DNA from: Acidimicrobiia bacterium
Lineage (GTDB): Bacteria; Actinomycetota; Acidimicrobiia; Acidimicrobiales; Aldehydirespiratoraceae
Direction: 5' to 3'
NCBI GenBank assembly: GCA_022821685.1
Contig: JAJEDD010000003.1
Location: forward strand, 1-64,000
DNA: 64,000 nucleotides
Shown: one piece after another, positions 1 to 8,777 of the stretch
How positions within the stretch are numbered: the first letter of the stretch is position 1
Layout: each line of letters starts with the position of its first letter
Notes under the pieces: model-generated
What the model was told of the DNA's origin: nothing
Seen by the model: the letters and a program-made list of their open reading frames with translations, nothing else
Databases searched by the model: none
Program-made: the position numbers and the translations under genes

Positions 1-84
1 CTCACCGAACTCCGACACCAACTCCACCAACCCGCCCGCACCAACACCCACCAGCCCGACCGCACCGTCACAATCGCCGCCTAA
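1..84 (+). CDS. 3' end of an unidentified gene (partial)
   Basis: The first 84 bases form an open frame running in from the left edge and ending at TAA (82-84). The visible 27 residues are polar and rich in His, Gln, Thr and Arg (for example ELRHQLHQPAR). This resembles the C-terminal tail of some transposases or recombinases, but no motif supports a family. The following 200 bases up to the phosphatase gene hold no convincing gene. I cannot name the product; it may even be non-coding. Confidence 0.25.
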   Translation, partial: LTELRHQLHQPARTNTHQPDRTVTIAA

Positions 85-286
85 CATGACCACCGGGACC
101 TGCGCCCCAACCGCTATTACACCCAATCTGGGACGCCACCAGTCGGTCCGTCCCCGACTCATCCACGACGAGATCCGCGTTCACCCCGCATAGTCGGAGG
201 ATCCGGCGTCGGAGCTGTTCGCCGAGTTGTTCCCTTGAGCCGGAACCCGGTCCAATGGGCGATGAGTCCCAGGAGCCACCGCAGCC

Positions 287-832
287 ATGAGCGAACCTTC
301 AAGCGTCGATCGGCCGATGGCGAACGCGTACTGGGTGGTGCCGGGCCGGTTCGCGGCGGGGGAGTACCCGGGGGCGTGGCGTCGCAGGGAGGCCGCTAGC
401 CGGTTGCGGACCCTGCTGCGGGCCGGCATCGACCACTTCGTCGACCTGACCCGGCCGGCCGACGGCCTGGAGCCGTACGCGCAGATCGCGCTGGAGCAGG
501 GGCGGGCCGAGGGCGTGGAGGTCCGGTGGGAGCATCACCCGATCGTCGACATGTCGGTGCCTCGCAGCCCTGCGGAGATGACGGCCATCCTCGACGCCGT
601 CGACGGCGCCCTGGACGGCGGCAGGACGGTGTATGTCCACTGCTGGGGCGGGATCGGCCGCACCGGGACCGTGGTCGGCTGCTGGCTGGTGCGCCACGGG
701 CTCACCGGCGACGGGGCCCTGGAGCAGATCGCCGAGTGGTGGCAGCACGTGGAGAAGAGCGTGCGGGTCCCCCGTTCCCCGCAGACGCACGAGCAGCGGG
801 AGTACATACGCCACTGGCGCGAGCAGCCGTGA
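287..832 (+). CDS. dual-specificity / protein-tyrosine phosphatase-like protein
   Basis: A 181-residue soluble cytoplasmic protein of the Cys-dependent phosphatase superfamily. The signature is HCWGGIGRTGT, with the nucleophile Cys119 and phosphate-binding Arg125 in the CX5R loop, followed by a hydrophobic helix (VVGCWLV). The general-acid Asp is probably in the 'IVDMS' stretch near residues 86-90. The family dephosphorylates phospho-Tyr/Ser/Thr proteins or small phosphorylated molecules; the substrate here is unknown. The start ATG has AGGAG at 271-275. Its TGA overlaps the GTG start of the ADP-ribosylglycohydrolase gene (GTGA), so the two are translationally coupled and probably act on the same signalling or metabolite pathway. 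Family assignment is firm; its role beside CBASS is inferred. Confidence 0.85.
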   Translation: MSEPSSVDRPMANAYWVVPGRFAAGEYPGAWRRREAASRLRTLLRAGIDHFVDLTRPADGLEPYAQIALEQGRAEGVEVRWEHHPIVDMSVPRSPAEMTAILDAVDGALDGGRTVYVHCWGGIGRTGTVVGCWLVRHGLTGDGALEQIAEWWQHVEKSVRVPRSPQTHEQREYIRHWREQP

Positions 833-1791
833 CCGGTGCTGGTGCGCCGCCGGCCGGTGAGCTGACGACCCGGGACCGGTTCCAGGGCTGCCTGCTGGGG
901 CTGGCGGTCGGCGACGCGCTGGGCACCACCCTGGAGTTCCGGCCGCCCGGCACCTTCGAGCCGATCGACGACATGGTCGGCGGTGGGCCGTTCCGCCTGG
1001 AGCCCGGCCAGTGGACCGACGACACGTCGATGGCGCTATGCCTGGCTGAGAGCCTGCTCGAGTGCGGAGGGTTCGACGCGGCGGACCAGATGCAGCGCTA
1101 CGTGCGCTGGTGGCGTGAGGGCTACATGTCCTCCACGGGCTCCTGCTTCGACATCGGCAACACCGTGAGCGCCGCGCTGGCCCGGTTCCTCGAGGACGGC
1201 GACCCGTACGCGGGGTCCACCGATCCGTACAGCGCCGGCAACGGCTCGCTGATGCGCCTCGCGCCGGTGCCGATGTACTACGCGACCGACGCGACCGAGG
1301 CAATCGCCATGGCCGCGGAGAGCTCCAGGACCACCCACCAGGCGAAGGAAGCCGTAGACGCCTGCCGCTACTTCGCAGGCCTGCTGGTCGGCGCGCTGCG
1401 GGGTGTCGACAAGGACACGCTCATGTCGCCGGGCTACTGCCCGGTTGAGGGCCTATGGGAGCGCAAGCCCCTGGCAGAGAAGATCGCACACGTTGCCGAC
1501 GGCTCGTTCAAGGATCGCAACCCTCCCGACATCAGGGGAATGGGCTACGTCGTCGCGTCGCTTGAGGCGGCCCTATGGGCCTTCCACCGCTCCGACACCT
1601 TCCGCGAGGGCGCCCTACTGGCTGTGAACCTCGGCGACGACGCTGACACCACCGGAGCGATCTACGGCCAGATCGCAGGCGCTCACTACAGCGTTGAGTC
1701 CATCCCCGTTCTGTGGCGACATCGACTGACGATGAGCACCGAGATCACCGCAATGACCAATAGTCTGTGCGAGCGGCCCGTCTGGAGCTGA
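829..1791 (+). CDS. ADP-ribosylglycohydrolase (DraG/ARH family)
   Basis: A 320-residue enzyme expected to remove ADP-ribose from proteins or ADP-ribosylated metabolites, using two Mg ions. The metal-ligand motif TDDTS lies at residues 63-67, with NGSLMRLAPV in the middle and the second metal motif GDDADTTG near the C-terminus. GCLLGLAVGDALG near the N-terminus is also typical. The start is GTG at 829, inside the stop of the phosphatase gene (GTGA overlap); the open frame extends further upstream but only as an out-of-frame reading of the phosphatase. The gene ends 54 bp before the CBASS effector. A phosphatase-ARH pair next to an NAD-consuming TIR effector is suggestive of ADP-ribose chemistry, but the link is inference. 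Confidence 0.88.
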   Translation: MTGAGAPPAGELTTRDRFQGCLLGLAVGDALGTTLEFRPPGTFEPIDDMVGGGPFRLEPGQWTDDTSMALCLAESLLECGGFDAADQMQRYVRWWREGYMSSTGSCFDIGNTVSAALARFLEDGDPYAGSTDPYSAGNGSLMRLAPVPMYYATDATEAIAMAAESSRTTHQAKEAVDACRYFAGLLVGALRGVDKDTLMSPGYCPVEGLWERKPLAEKIAHVADGSFKDRNPPDIRGMGYVVASLEAALWAFHRSDTFREGALLAVNLGDDADTTGAIYGQIAGAHYSVESIPVLWRHRLTMSTEITAMTNSLCERPVWS

Positions 1792-1845
1792 CCAGGGCCA
1801 CTCAGCCTTTGACCATTTGGCGCTTCGAGCCTTTGGCACGAACGT

Positions 1846-3168
1846 ATGTTTGGGCCACTAGACTACTGGAGTATGCGTACTCGCATTGATCCGCGCGGGC
1901 CTGTCTTCATCTCGTACCGCCACAGCGATGGAAGAACGATCGCTGAGGCCGTGGCGTGGGCACTCCGTGCGGCTGGTGTTCCCGTCTGGCATGACCAGAC
2001 CGATCTACCGCCGGGAGACACTGAGCACCGACTTGCGGAAGCGCTCGCATCAGGGATTTCGGGAGCAATTCTCCTTGTAACGCCTGAGGTCGGTAGTTCA
2101 CAGTTCATCCGCGAACTTGAGTTGCCGCGCCTCCTGGAGCTTGCGAGCAATCCTGAGTTCACGCTCGCCGTGGGATCGATTGTCGAACTCCAGCGCGAGC
2201 TTGGGCAGCTTGACTATTCGGCCCCCGATCGACTCCTCAACTTGGAACTCGGCACTCTCCAAGGGCTCTACCAAGCACGCGTAGCAGGTGCTGGGGACCG
2301 CGCAGTACTGGCCAACATGATGAGCCGGCAGCGGATGGAGAGGCTTCGGGCCGATGTCCAGGGCTCGTCCGGGCTGTTGACGCTGGATGTCCAGACCCGG
2401 GTGCCGCCGTTTGCCGGAAGCATGGACGGCGACTTGGTGCTGCGTCTTCGGCCACCCGATGAAGGCGAGCGACGTCCACAGGTAGATGGGCTTCATGACC
2501 TACACCGGTTCCTCGGTCACTTGCCGCAGCTTGTCGCGATTGCAGGAGCTAGGGCGGTCCGCGTCCGTGGCGGTGCCCACCTCTCGGTTGCGTGTGCCCT
2601 GGGAGCTGCGCTCCCAACCACGCTCATGGGGACCGTCGAGGTCTTGGACACCCACGGCGCCAGATGGGCCCTAGCCGGTCAGGCGCCGGTTCCTGTGATC
2701 GAGGGGCTGTGCACGCCTGTCACACCCCCCGTGTACAACTTCGACCATGGACCCGTGCTCGTCTATGTCGACCTGCTTCCGCACCGAAGCGATGCTGCCT
2801 TCGAGCGATTCCCGAAGCGCGACCAGGCCTTCGCGGGAGTCGCCCATCTCCGCTATGCCGCTGAGGGTTTGCTGGAGCCCGATCGGGCCGCAGCCATCGT
2901 GGGCGAACTCGCTGCCGACATCCGAAGTCTGGCCAACACCCACCACACGACCGACATCCACCTATTACTGCGCTGTCCCTACCCGGTCGCGCTTCTTCTC
3001 GGTCGTACATTCAACACGCTCACGGTCCACCTGTACGAGTGGGAGGACAGCCCCGGGGATGGCGCAGAACCGAATCCGCGATACGTGCCCAGCGTCGTAC
3101 TGCGCTCCGGCGCCGGAGGTTCCCCGATTCATGCAGTCACAGCCCCACCACTTGTCGAAGGACCCTGA
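1846..3168 (+). CDS. TIR-SAVED fusion, CBASS effector
   Basis: A 440-residue two-domain effector. The N-terminal TIR domain (about residues 18-130) has the strand-1 motif PVFISYRHSDG, the VPVWHDQ loop and a putative catalytic Glu at position 90 or 92 (QFIRELELP). The C-terminal half (about 190-440) is SAVED-like, ending in the typical alternating strand/helix pattern DIHLLLRCPYPVALLLG then TVHLYEW. In known TIR-SAVED proteins, cyclic oligonucleotide binding to SAVED drives filament formation and TIR cleavage of NAD+, causing abortive infection. An alternative start is ATG 1873 (residue 10), which lies closer to the domain. The gene is 12 bp upstream of the CD-NTase gene. The TIR assignment is strong; SAVED rests on overall pattern and context. 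Confidence 0.82.
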   Translation: MFGPLDYWSMRTRIDPRGPVFISYRHSDGRTIAEAVAWALRAAGVPVWHDQTDLPPGDTEHRLAEALASGISGAILLVTPEVGSSQFIRELELPRLLELASNPEFTLAVGSIVELQRELGQLDYSAPDRLLNLELGTLQGLYQARVAGAGDRAVLANMMSRQRMERLRADVQGSSGLLTLDVQTRVPPFAGSMDGDLVLRLRPPDEGERRPQVDGLHDLHRFLGHLPQLVAIAGARAVRVRGGAHLSVACALGAALPTTLMGTVEVLDTHGARWALAGQAPVPVIEGLCTPVTPPVYNFDHGPVLVYVDLLPHRSDAAFERFPKRDQAFAGVAHLRYAAEGLLEPDRAAAIVGELAADIRSLANTHHTTDIHLLLRCPYPVALLLGRTFNTLTVHLYEWEDSPGDGAEPNPRYVPSVVLRSGAGGSPIHAVTAPPLVEGP

Positions 3169-3180
3169 AGGGAGCATCAG

Positions 3181-4230
3181 ATGAACGCGCTACACGAACA
3201 GTTCAGCCAAGCGCTGACCAGGATTGAGGTCAACGGCGAGAAGCAGAGGCACGCCATTGAAGCACACACCGAGATTCAGGAACTGCTAAACCAAAATCCG
3301 TTGCTGCAGAGTTGGGGCATCAACACTCGGTTGATCGGCTCCTACGGCCGGAAAACGGCCATCTACCCGGGCAAGGACGTGGACGTGTTTGCACGTCTTG
3401 AGAATCTCAATACCGCAGCCAGCCCGCAGGATGTCTACAACGGCGTCTGGGCCGTGCTCGTCGCTCGGTATGGCCATGTTGATGACGGTGGCAGAGCCAC
3501 ACCTCAGGCACGCAGCATCAAGATCGACTTCCCTCACCCCACCGACCGCGGCGCCAGCCTTGCCGTCGATGCTGTTCCAGCTGTACGGCACGACTCCCGC
3601 TGGGCCATTCCCACCAAGGACCGGGACCTATGGGTGCCAGGCCAGACTCGCTGGGTCATGACAGACCCCGAGCGGTTCGGTGATCTCTCGACTCAGCTCA
3701 ACCAGGCATCTTGGAGCCCTGCCGTGGGCGGACAGGGGGCGTACAAGCCGGTGGTGAAGCTGATGCGGCAGGCGCGGGAGGTTCATCTCAGGGATCAGAA
3801 GCCAGGCGGCCTGTACGTGGAGTTTGCCGTCTATGACGTCTGGGCCAATCGACGCGTCAGCGGCAATGAGTGGGCTCCGCTGTTCGCCCGCACTCTCCAC
3901 GCGGTAGCACATCGATTCGCCGCGGCCGTGAATGAGCCCCTGCAGGACCCCGGCCTTGGCACGCCGGTTGACCCGCCGCTCGATGCCGCCCAGTGGCGAC
4001 ATGCCGGTTCGACGTTCCAAGGGCTGGCGGACTTGGCTGATGCGGCTCTCAATTCGGACCGGTGCAATGCAGCCTTGAAGTGGCGCAGAATTCTCGGCAA
4101 GAACGACCGCGGAGACGTCTTTCCGCTTCCACCGGGATGTAGCGGCACAGGTGTAGCTATTGGCGCGGCTGGAGCCGGCCTTGCAGGAATCGGCGCGGGT
4201 CGCCCGAGGGAGGCTCAACCCTTCGGATGA
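3181..4230 (+). CDS. CD-NTase (SMODS-type cyclic oligonucleotide synthase) of CBASS
   Basis: A 349-residue nucleotidyltransferase predicted to make a cyclic di- or trinucleotide alarm signal on phage infection. The polymerase-beta-like active site is clear: Gly53-Ser54 (GSYGRKTAIYPG) followed by DVDVF with catalytic Asp66 and Asp68, and a third Asp at 130 (SLAVDAVPAV). A helical C-terminal domain follows. The protein ends in ...REAQPFG, a terminal Gly that is the kind of residue Cap2 adenylates and conjugates in type II CBASS. Its TGA overlaps the ATG of the Cap2-like gene (ATGA). The nucleotide product cannot be told from sequence; SAVED effectors usually sense cyclic tri- or dinucleotides. 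Confidence 0.87.
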   Translation: MNALHEQFSQALTRIEVNGEKQRHAIEAHTEIQELLNQNPLLQSWGINTRLIGSYGRKTAIYPGKDVDVFARLENLNTAASPQDVYNGVWAVLVARYGHVDDGGRATPQARSIKIDFPHPTDRGASLAVDAVPAVRHDSRWAIPTKDRDLWVPGQTRWVMTDPERFGDLSTQLNQASWSPAVGGQGAYKPVVKLMRQAREVHLRDQKPGGLYVEFAVYDVWANRRVSGNEWAPLFARTLHAVAHRFAAAVNEPLQDPGLGTPVDPPLDAAQWRHAGSTFQGLADLADAALNSDRCNAALKWRRILGKNDRGDVFPLPPGCSGTGVAIGAAGAGLAGIGAGRPREAQPFG

Positions 4231-5789
4231 CGGAGCATTCTCCGATCGAGACGTTCGACCAAGCATCTCTCGAAGCGTTCACGTCCGAGTTGGTGGCAGC
4301 TGGCTTCGAGCCCGATCCAGGAACGGAGTTGCGGAGTTGGACAGGGCCTGCCCATCTATCTCTGGCTCCCTTGACGGATGCTCGGCAAATGCGCGTCGTC
4401 ATCCGAGATGGGTGGCCCATAGTCTTTCCGGTTCTGTTCGTTGAAGGACTGCACACCAACCATCTGACCGCCGACGGCTATGTGTGCCTGTGGCATGACG
4501 GCGACGGATCGCAGGAGTGGGTAACACTTGAGGGTGTCTACGCCCGGCTAGCTCGGTGGTGCGATGCGGCGCAGAATGGCTGGGATCCCGTGGGCCTTGC
4601 GCTGGATGCCTATCTAAACTTTCAGCCCAAGCTAGCCGTAGTCGCGGTTCTAGATGTCGACACGCTTCGACTCGGTGCAGCAGGGGCTCGGGGGATGTTT
4701 CGTGGGCAGCTACAGCCTCCCGGGCGTGTCTTGCTTCATCCGGGGGGCCAGTCCGCGCAAGGCGACCTCCAGGGGGTGTGGTACCGCGTCGGCCATCTCG
4801 AAGTCCCTCCGCGGAATCTGAACGAGTTGCGAGGTGTCTTGCCACGTCAACATGCTCGTAGCCTCGACCGTGCGTTGGGGTCGCGGCGAAACGGCACGCT
4901 CTTGCAGCCCAGCGGGTCTGTTGACCTCATTCTGTTCTCATGGAGCCTTGAGAATGTTGCGCACCTCTTGGTGCTCGCCCTCGAAGGAACGGGGAACGAG
5001 ACCACCGCCGTAGCCCTGACGTTGGGGCCAAACGATAGGCAATCCCTCCTGTTGCGCGCGGGTCCGGACTCGGCATCGTTGTCCGACAAGACTGTGACGA
5101 TCTTTGGACTTGGAGCACTTGGCGGGCATGTTGCCGTTGCGCTGGCACAGAGCGGCGTTACTGGTCTCCACCTCGTCGATGGTGACTCATTGCTGCCTGA
5201 GAACGTAGTGCGGCACGCTGCTGGCCACCTTCTTGTCGGAGCGCCAAAGGTTGAAGCGACTAGGTTGCTTGTCAACGATCACGCTCCTTGGACGACGGTC
5301 TCCGCATTGCCTTCCAGCCCGCTCGCACCGAACGAACTGACGCAGGCAATCTCCGGCTCTGACTTGATTGTCGACGCAACGGGTGTCGACACTTCGACGC
5401 TCGCAATTTGCCTTTGCGCGCAGACTCAATCGACGGCGCTGGTGTCTGGCGCCTTGTACCGAGGCGGATCGGTCGCACGAGTCCGCCGACAGGGGACACC
5501 TGGCGACACGCCCATCCTTGACCGCGCTGAGGGGTCTCGGTACGTGCTGATCCCTCCAGGCCCGGAGGATCATCTAATCCATCCGACTGTTGGATGTTCT
5601 GGACCCGTACACAATGCTCCGCCGACGACTGTGCTTGCCGCTGCAGCGTTGATCGCTCAGTCGGCCATTGACGTCCTCACGGGGAGGCTCCACTTCCCGG
5701 ACGAGATGATCGACGTCTACCGTCCACTACCAGATGAACCCCCCTTCGATCATGTCGGCAGGCTCCCCCAGATGTCACTAGAGACCTGA
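4227..5789 (+). CDS. Cap2-like E2-E1 fusion (ThiF-family) of type II CBASS
   Basis: A 520-residue fusion. Residues 1-150 look like a prokaryotic E2 domain with the motif HTNHLTADGYVCLW, placing a candidate catalytic Cys at 87. After a linker, residues about 290-520 form a ThiF/MoeB E1 adenylation domain: IFGLGALGG nucleotide loop, VDGD strand end, and SDLIVDATG. A candidate E1 thioester Cys is at 457 (PTVGCSGPVHN). Known Cap2 activates the C-terminal Gly of the CD-NTase and conjugates it to targets, priming signal synthesis. It is translationally coupled to the CD-NTase gene. The usual partner, the JAB/JAMM deconjugase Cap3, is not found in the 274 bp before hsdM. E1 is certain; the E2 call is good. 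Confidence 0.83.
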   Translation: MTEHSPIETFDQASLEAFTSELVAAGFEPDPGTELRSWTGPAHLSLAPLTDARQMRVVIRDGWPIVFPVLFVEGLHTNHLTADGYVCLWHDGDGSQEWVTLEGVYARLARWCDAAQNGWDPVGLALDAYLNFQPKLAVVAVLDVDTLRLGAAGARGMFRGQLQPPGRVLLHPGGQSAQGDLQGVWYRVGHLEVPPRNLNELRGVLPRQHARSLDRALGSRRNGTLLQPSGSVDLILFSWSLENVAHLLVLALEGTGNETTAVALTLGPNDRQSLLLRAGPDSASLSDKTVTIFGLGALGGHVAVALAQSGVTGLHLVDGDSLLPENVVRHAAGHLLVGAPKVEATRLLVNDHAPWTTVSALPSSPLAPNELTQAISGSDLIVDATGVDTSTLAICLCAQTQSTALVSGALYRGGSVARVRRQGTPGDTPILDRAEGSRYVLIPPGPEDHLIHPTVGCSGPVHNAPPTTVLAAAALIAQSAIDVLTGRLHFPDEMIDVYRPLPDEPPFDHVGRLPQMSLET

Positions 5790-6063
5790 GTGCCCCGCAT
5801 CGCGGCGGGCAATCTCCAATGAAGATTCAGTGATTGCCACATCGGAGGTCGGAAGAGATCGGCAGCTAGAAGGGGATTGTGCCCGAATCCAGCGCATATG
5901 ACGGCCCCGGCATCGACCGTCAGCCCGCCAGACACGCCACTGCACCTATCGGACTCATCCATTGCCGCCTACGCTTCCCGCTTGCGATGCGTAGGGGCAC
6001 TGATGAAGGTTGGCCGTGTAGCAGCCTCACAAGCGAGCACTCGCTGGCTGAGGGCGGTATGCG

Positions 6064-7614
6064 ATGATCACTGGTGAGTTGAAGTCCAAGATCGACGCCG
6101 TGTGGAACGGCTTCTGGTCGGGCGGGATCTCCAACCCGCTGGAGGTCATGGAGCAGATCACCTACCTGTTGTTCATCAAGGCCCTCGATGAGCGTCAGAC
6201 GCTGGCAGAGAACAAGGCCAACCGGACCGGGCAGCCGATAGACGAGGTCATCTTCCCTGAGGAAGAGCAGTTCAGGCCCGAGGGTCTCCTCGAGAGCCGT
6301 CCCTACGCCGACATGCGCTGGTCGCGGTTCAAGCACATGGCCCCCGCCGACATGTACGACGTGGTCGAGAAGTACGTGTTCCCGTTCTTGCAGCACCGGG
6401 CAGAGGCGAGCAGTCACGCCAAACACATGAAGGGAGCACGCCTCACCATCCCGACTCCGGGCGTGCTGCAGAAGGCGGTCGACGGGCTCGACGTGATCCC
6501 GATGGTGGACCGGGACACCAAAGGCGATGTCTACGAGTACATGCTCTCGAAGATCGCCACCGCCGGAGAGAACGGCCAGTTCCGGACGCCACGGCACATC
6601 ATCCAGCTAATGGTCGAGATGGTTGCCCCAACGCCAGACGACACGATCTGCGACCCGGCAAGCGGAACGAGCGGGTTCCTGGTGTTGGCGGGGGAGTACA
6701 TCCGCGACCGTCACCCGAGCGCGCTCACTGACCCGACCAAGGCGGCGCACTTCCACAACGGGATGTTCTCCGGGTACGACTTCGACAGCACGATGCTTCG
6801 CATCGGGTCAATGAACATGCAACTACACGGCGTGCAGAACCCGACCATCAGCTACCGCGACTCTCTGGCCGAGGATCACGCCGGTGACGCCGAGGCCTAC
6901 AGCCTCATCCTCGCCAACCCGCCCTTCACGGGATCGCTCGACTATGAGAGCACTGCAAAGAACCTCCTGCAGGTCGCCAAGACCAAGATGACCGAACTTC
7001 TGTTCGTGGCGCTGTTCCTCCGACTCCTCAAGCCCGGCGGCAGGGCGGCCGTGATCGTGCCTGACGGAGTGCTGTTTCGCTCTACCAAGGCTCACAAGGA
7101 ACTGCGTCGCATTTTGGTCGAAGAGCAGAAGCTTGAAGCCGTCGTTTCCATGCCAGCCGGTGTGTTCAGGCCTTACTCCGGAGTCTCCACAGGGATCCTG
7201 CTGTTCACTAAGACCAACTCCGGGGGCACCGACCACGTCTGGTTCTACGACCTTGCGGCCGACGGCTACAGCCTCGACGACAAGCGCGCTGCGCTCCTAG
7301 ACCCCGACAAACTCGGGGTTGCCGACGAGCCGCTCAGCGAAGAGGAGTTGTCCAGGAACAACCTCCCCGACGCTCTTGCCCGCTGGCGAGAGCGCGACAA
7401 CACGGAGTTGGAACGCGAGCGGATTGAGCAGTCCTTCTGCGTTCCTAAGGCCGACATCGCCGCCAACGACTACGACCTAAGTATCAACCGGTACAAGGAG
7501 GTCGTCCACGACGAGATCGAGCACGCGACGCCAGCCGCGATCATCGAGGAACTCAGCATGCTCGAAGCACATATCCAGAAGGGCATCGACGACCTCAAGG
7601 CGATGCTCTCGTGA
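6064..7614 (+). CDS. hsdM: type I restriction-modification, methyltransferase subunit HsdM
   Basis: A 516-residue N6-adenine DNA methyltransferase subunit. It has the N-terminal helical recognition domain (residues about 1-150, starting with the typical KSKIDAVWNGFW), the SAM-binding motif I DPASGTSGFL beginning at Asp197, and the catalytic motif IV NPPF at 285-288. With HsdS it methylates the recognition site to protect host DNA. It is the first gene of an hsdM-hsdS-hsdR operon, and its stop overlaps the GTG start of hsdS. The 274-bp gap upstream separates it from CBASS and presumably carries its promoter. Confidence 0.96.
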   Translation: MITGELKSKIDAVWNGFWSGGISNPLEVMEQITYLLFIKALDERQTLAENKANRTGQPIDEVIFPEEEQFRPEGLLESRPYADMRWSRFKHMAPADMYDVVEKYVFPFLQHRAEASSHAKHMKGARLTIPTPGVLQKAVDGLDVIPMVDRDTKGDVYEYMLSKIATAGENGQFRTPRHIIQLMVEMVAPTPDDTICDPASGTSGFLVLAGEYIRDRHPSALTDPTKAAHFHNGMFSGYDFDSTMLRIGSMNMQLHGVQNPTISYRDSLAEDHAGDAEAYSLILANPPFTGSLDYESTAKNLLQVAKTKMTELLFVALFLRLLKPGGRAAVIVPDGVLFRSTKAHKELRRILVEEQKLEAVVSMPAGVFRPYSGVSTGILLFTKTNSGGTDHVWFYDLAADGYSLDDKRAALLDPDKLGVADEPLSEEELSRNNLPDALARWRERDNTELERERIEQSFCVPKADIAANDYDLSINRYKEVVHDEIEHATPAAIIEELSMLEAHIQKGIDDLKAMLS

Positions 7615-8777
7615 CCGTAGCCACGGTGCCGCTCGGCGAGCTTGCCGATGTCGTGTCCGGTGGTACTCCGAAGCGCTCCGAGCCTTCGTACTTTGGTGGT
7701 GACATCCCCTGGGTGAAGATCGGGGACATGCTCCAGGGCACCGTTGCGAGCACTGAGGAGTCCATCACCAGTGCAGGGCTGGCTGGCAGCTCGGCAAAGC
7801 TGCTCCCAGCAGGCACGCTGCTCCTATCGATCTTTGCCACTATCGGTAGAACTGCGGTACTCGGAGTCGATGCAGCGACGAATCAAGCGGTCGCCGGGTT
7901 GATGATCAGGGACTCGTCCAGTGTCGATCGCAATTACTTGCGACGGTACCTTGAGTTCGCATCTGACGGACTTGCTAACCAGGGTCGCGGTGCAGCGCAA
8001 GCGAACATCAATCTCTCGATACTTCGATCACACGACGTGCCACTGCCGCCGATGGAGCAGCAGACGCGGATTGCAGCGATACTGGATGCAGCCGACGCGC
8101 TCCGAGCCAAGCGCCGCAAGGCCATCGCGAAGCTCGACTCCCTGACGCAAACGATCTTTGTCGACATGTTCGGTGCGGGCGAGGGCAAGAAGAAGCAGCT
8201 GGGTCACCTAGCGGAAGTACAGGGAGGGCTTCAAGTCACACCGAAGCGAAAGAGCCGGCCCATTTCCGTGCCCTACTTGCGCGTGGCAAATGTCTACCGT
8301 GGTGCCCTTGACCTTTCAGAAATAAAGACGCTGCAAGTGTCCGAGAAGGAACTCACGCGCACACGCCTTGTGACAGGTGACCTCTTGGTAGTCGAAGGCC
8401 ATGGAAACAAAGACGAGATCGGACGAGTCGGAGTCTGGGATGGGTCGATCGATCCCTGCGTACACCAGAACCATCTGATCAGAGTCCGTTGTGATCACAA
8501 TCAGTTGCTCTCACGCTTCGCTGAGGCCTTCATGAACAGCAGGGATGGGAGGCGGGCATTGCTTCAGGCCTCAAACACGACCTCAGGCCTCAACACGATC
8601 TCAACGAATGACGTGCGAGAGGTCGAGATCACGCTTCCGGCCCTCTCTGATCAGCAACGATTCGTCCAGGTAGCGGGCTGCGTTGATCGGCAACGGGCGA
8701 TATCGACGACCGCAGGTGCTGAGCTGGACACCCTCTTCGCGTCGCTTCAGCAGCGGGCGTTTCGGGGGGAGTTGTGA
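7611..8777 (+). CDS. hsdS: type I restriction-modification, specificity subunit HsdS
   Basis: A 388-residue DNA-recognition subunit with two target-recognition domains (about 1-150 and 195-345). Each is followed by a conserved helical spacer: QQTRIAAILDAADALR in the centre and QQRFVQVAGCVDRQRA at the C-terminus. The bipartite target cannot be read from sequence. It starts with GTG at 7611 overlapping the hsdM stop (GTGA) and ends overlapping the hsdR start (GTGA), so all three subunits are translationally coupled. No second hsdS or inverted TRD repeats are visible, so phase-variable switching is not suggested. Confidence 0.94.
   Translation: MTVATVPLGELADVVSGGTPKRSEPSYFGGDIPWVKIGDMLQGTVASTEESITSAGLAGSSAKLLPAGTLLLSIFATIGRTAVLGVDAATNQAVAGLMIRDSSSVDRNYLRRYLEFASDGLANQGRGAAQANINLSILRSHDVPLPPMEQQTRIAAILDAADALRAKRRKAIAKLDSLTQTIFVDMFGAGEGKKKQLGHLAEVQGGLQVTPKRKSRPISVPYLRVANVYRGALDLSEIKTLQVSEKELTRTRLVTGDLLVVEGHGNKDEIGRVGVWDGSIDPCVHQNHLIRVRCDHNQLLSRFAEAFMNSRDGRRALLQASNTTSGLNTISTNDVREVEITLPALSDQQRFVQVAGCVDRQRAISTTAGAELDTLFASLQQRAFRGEL

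Noticed and set aside
5790..6063. Possible Cap3 or other small gene between the Cap2-like gene and hsdM
   Set aside because: The short frames here have no JAMM motif (HxH...D), poor starts and no ribosome-binding site.
5877..6077. 66-codon plus-strand frame before hsdM
   Set aside because: It overlaps the hsdM start in another frame, with no ribosome-binding site and no recognisable features.
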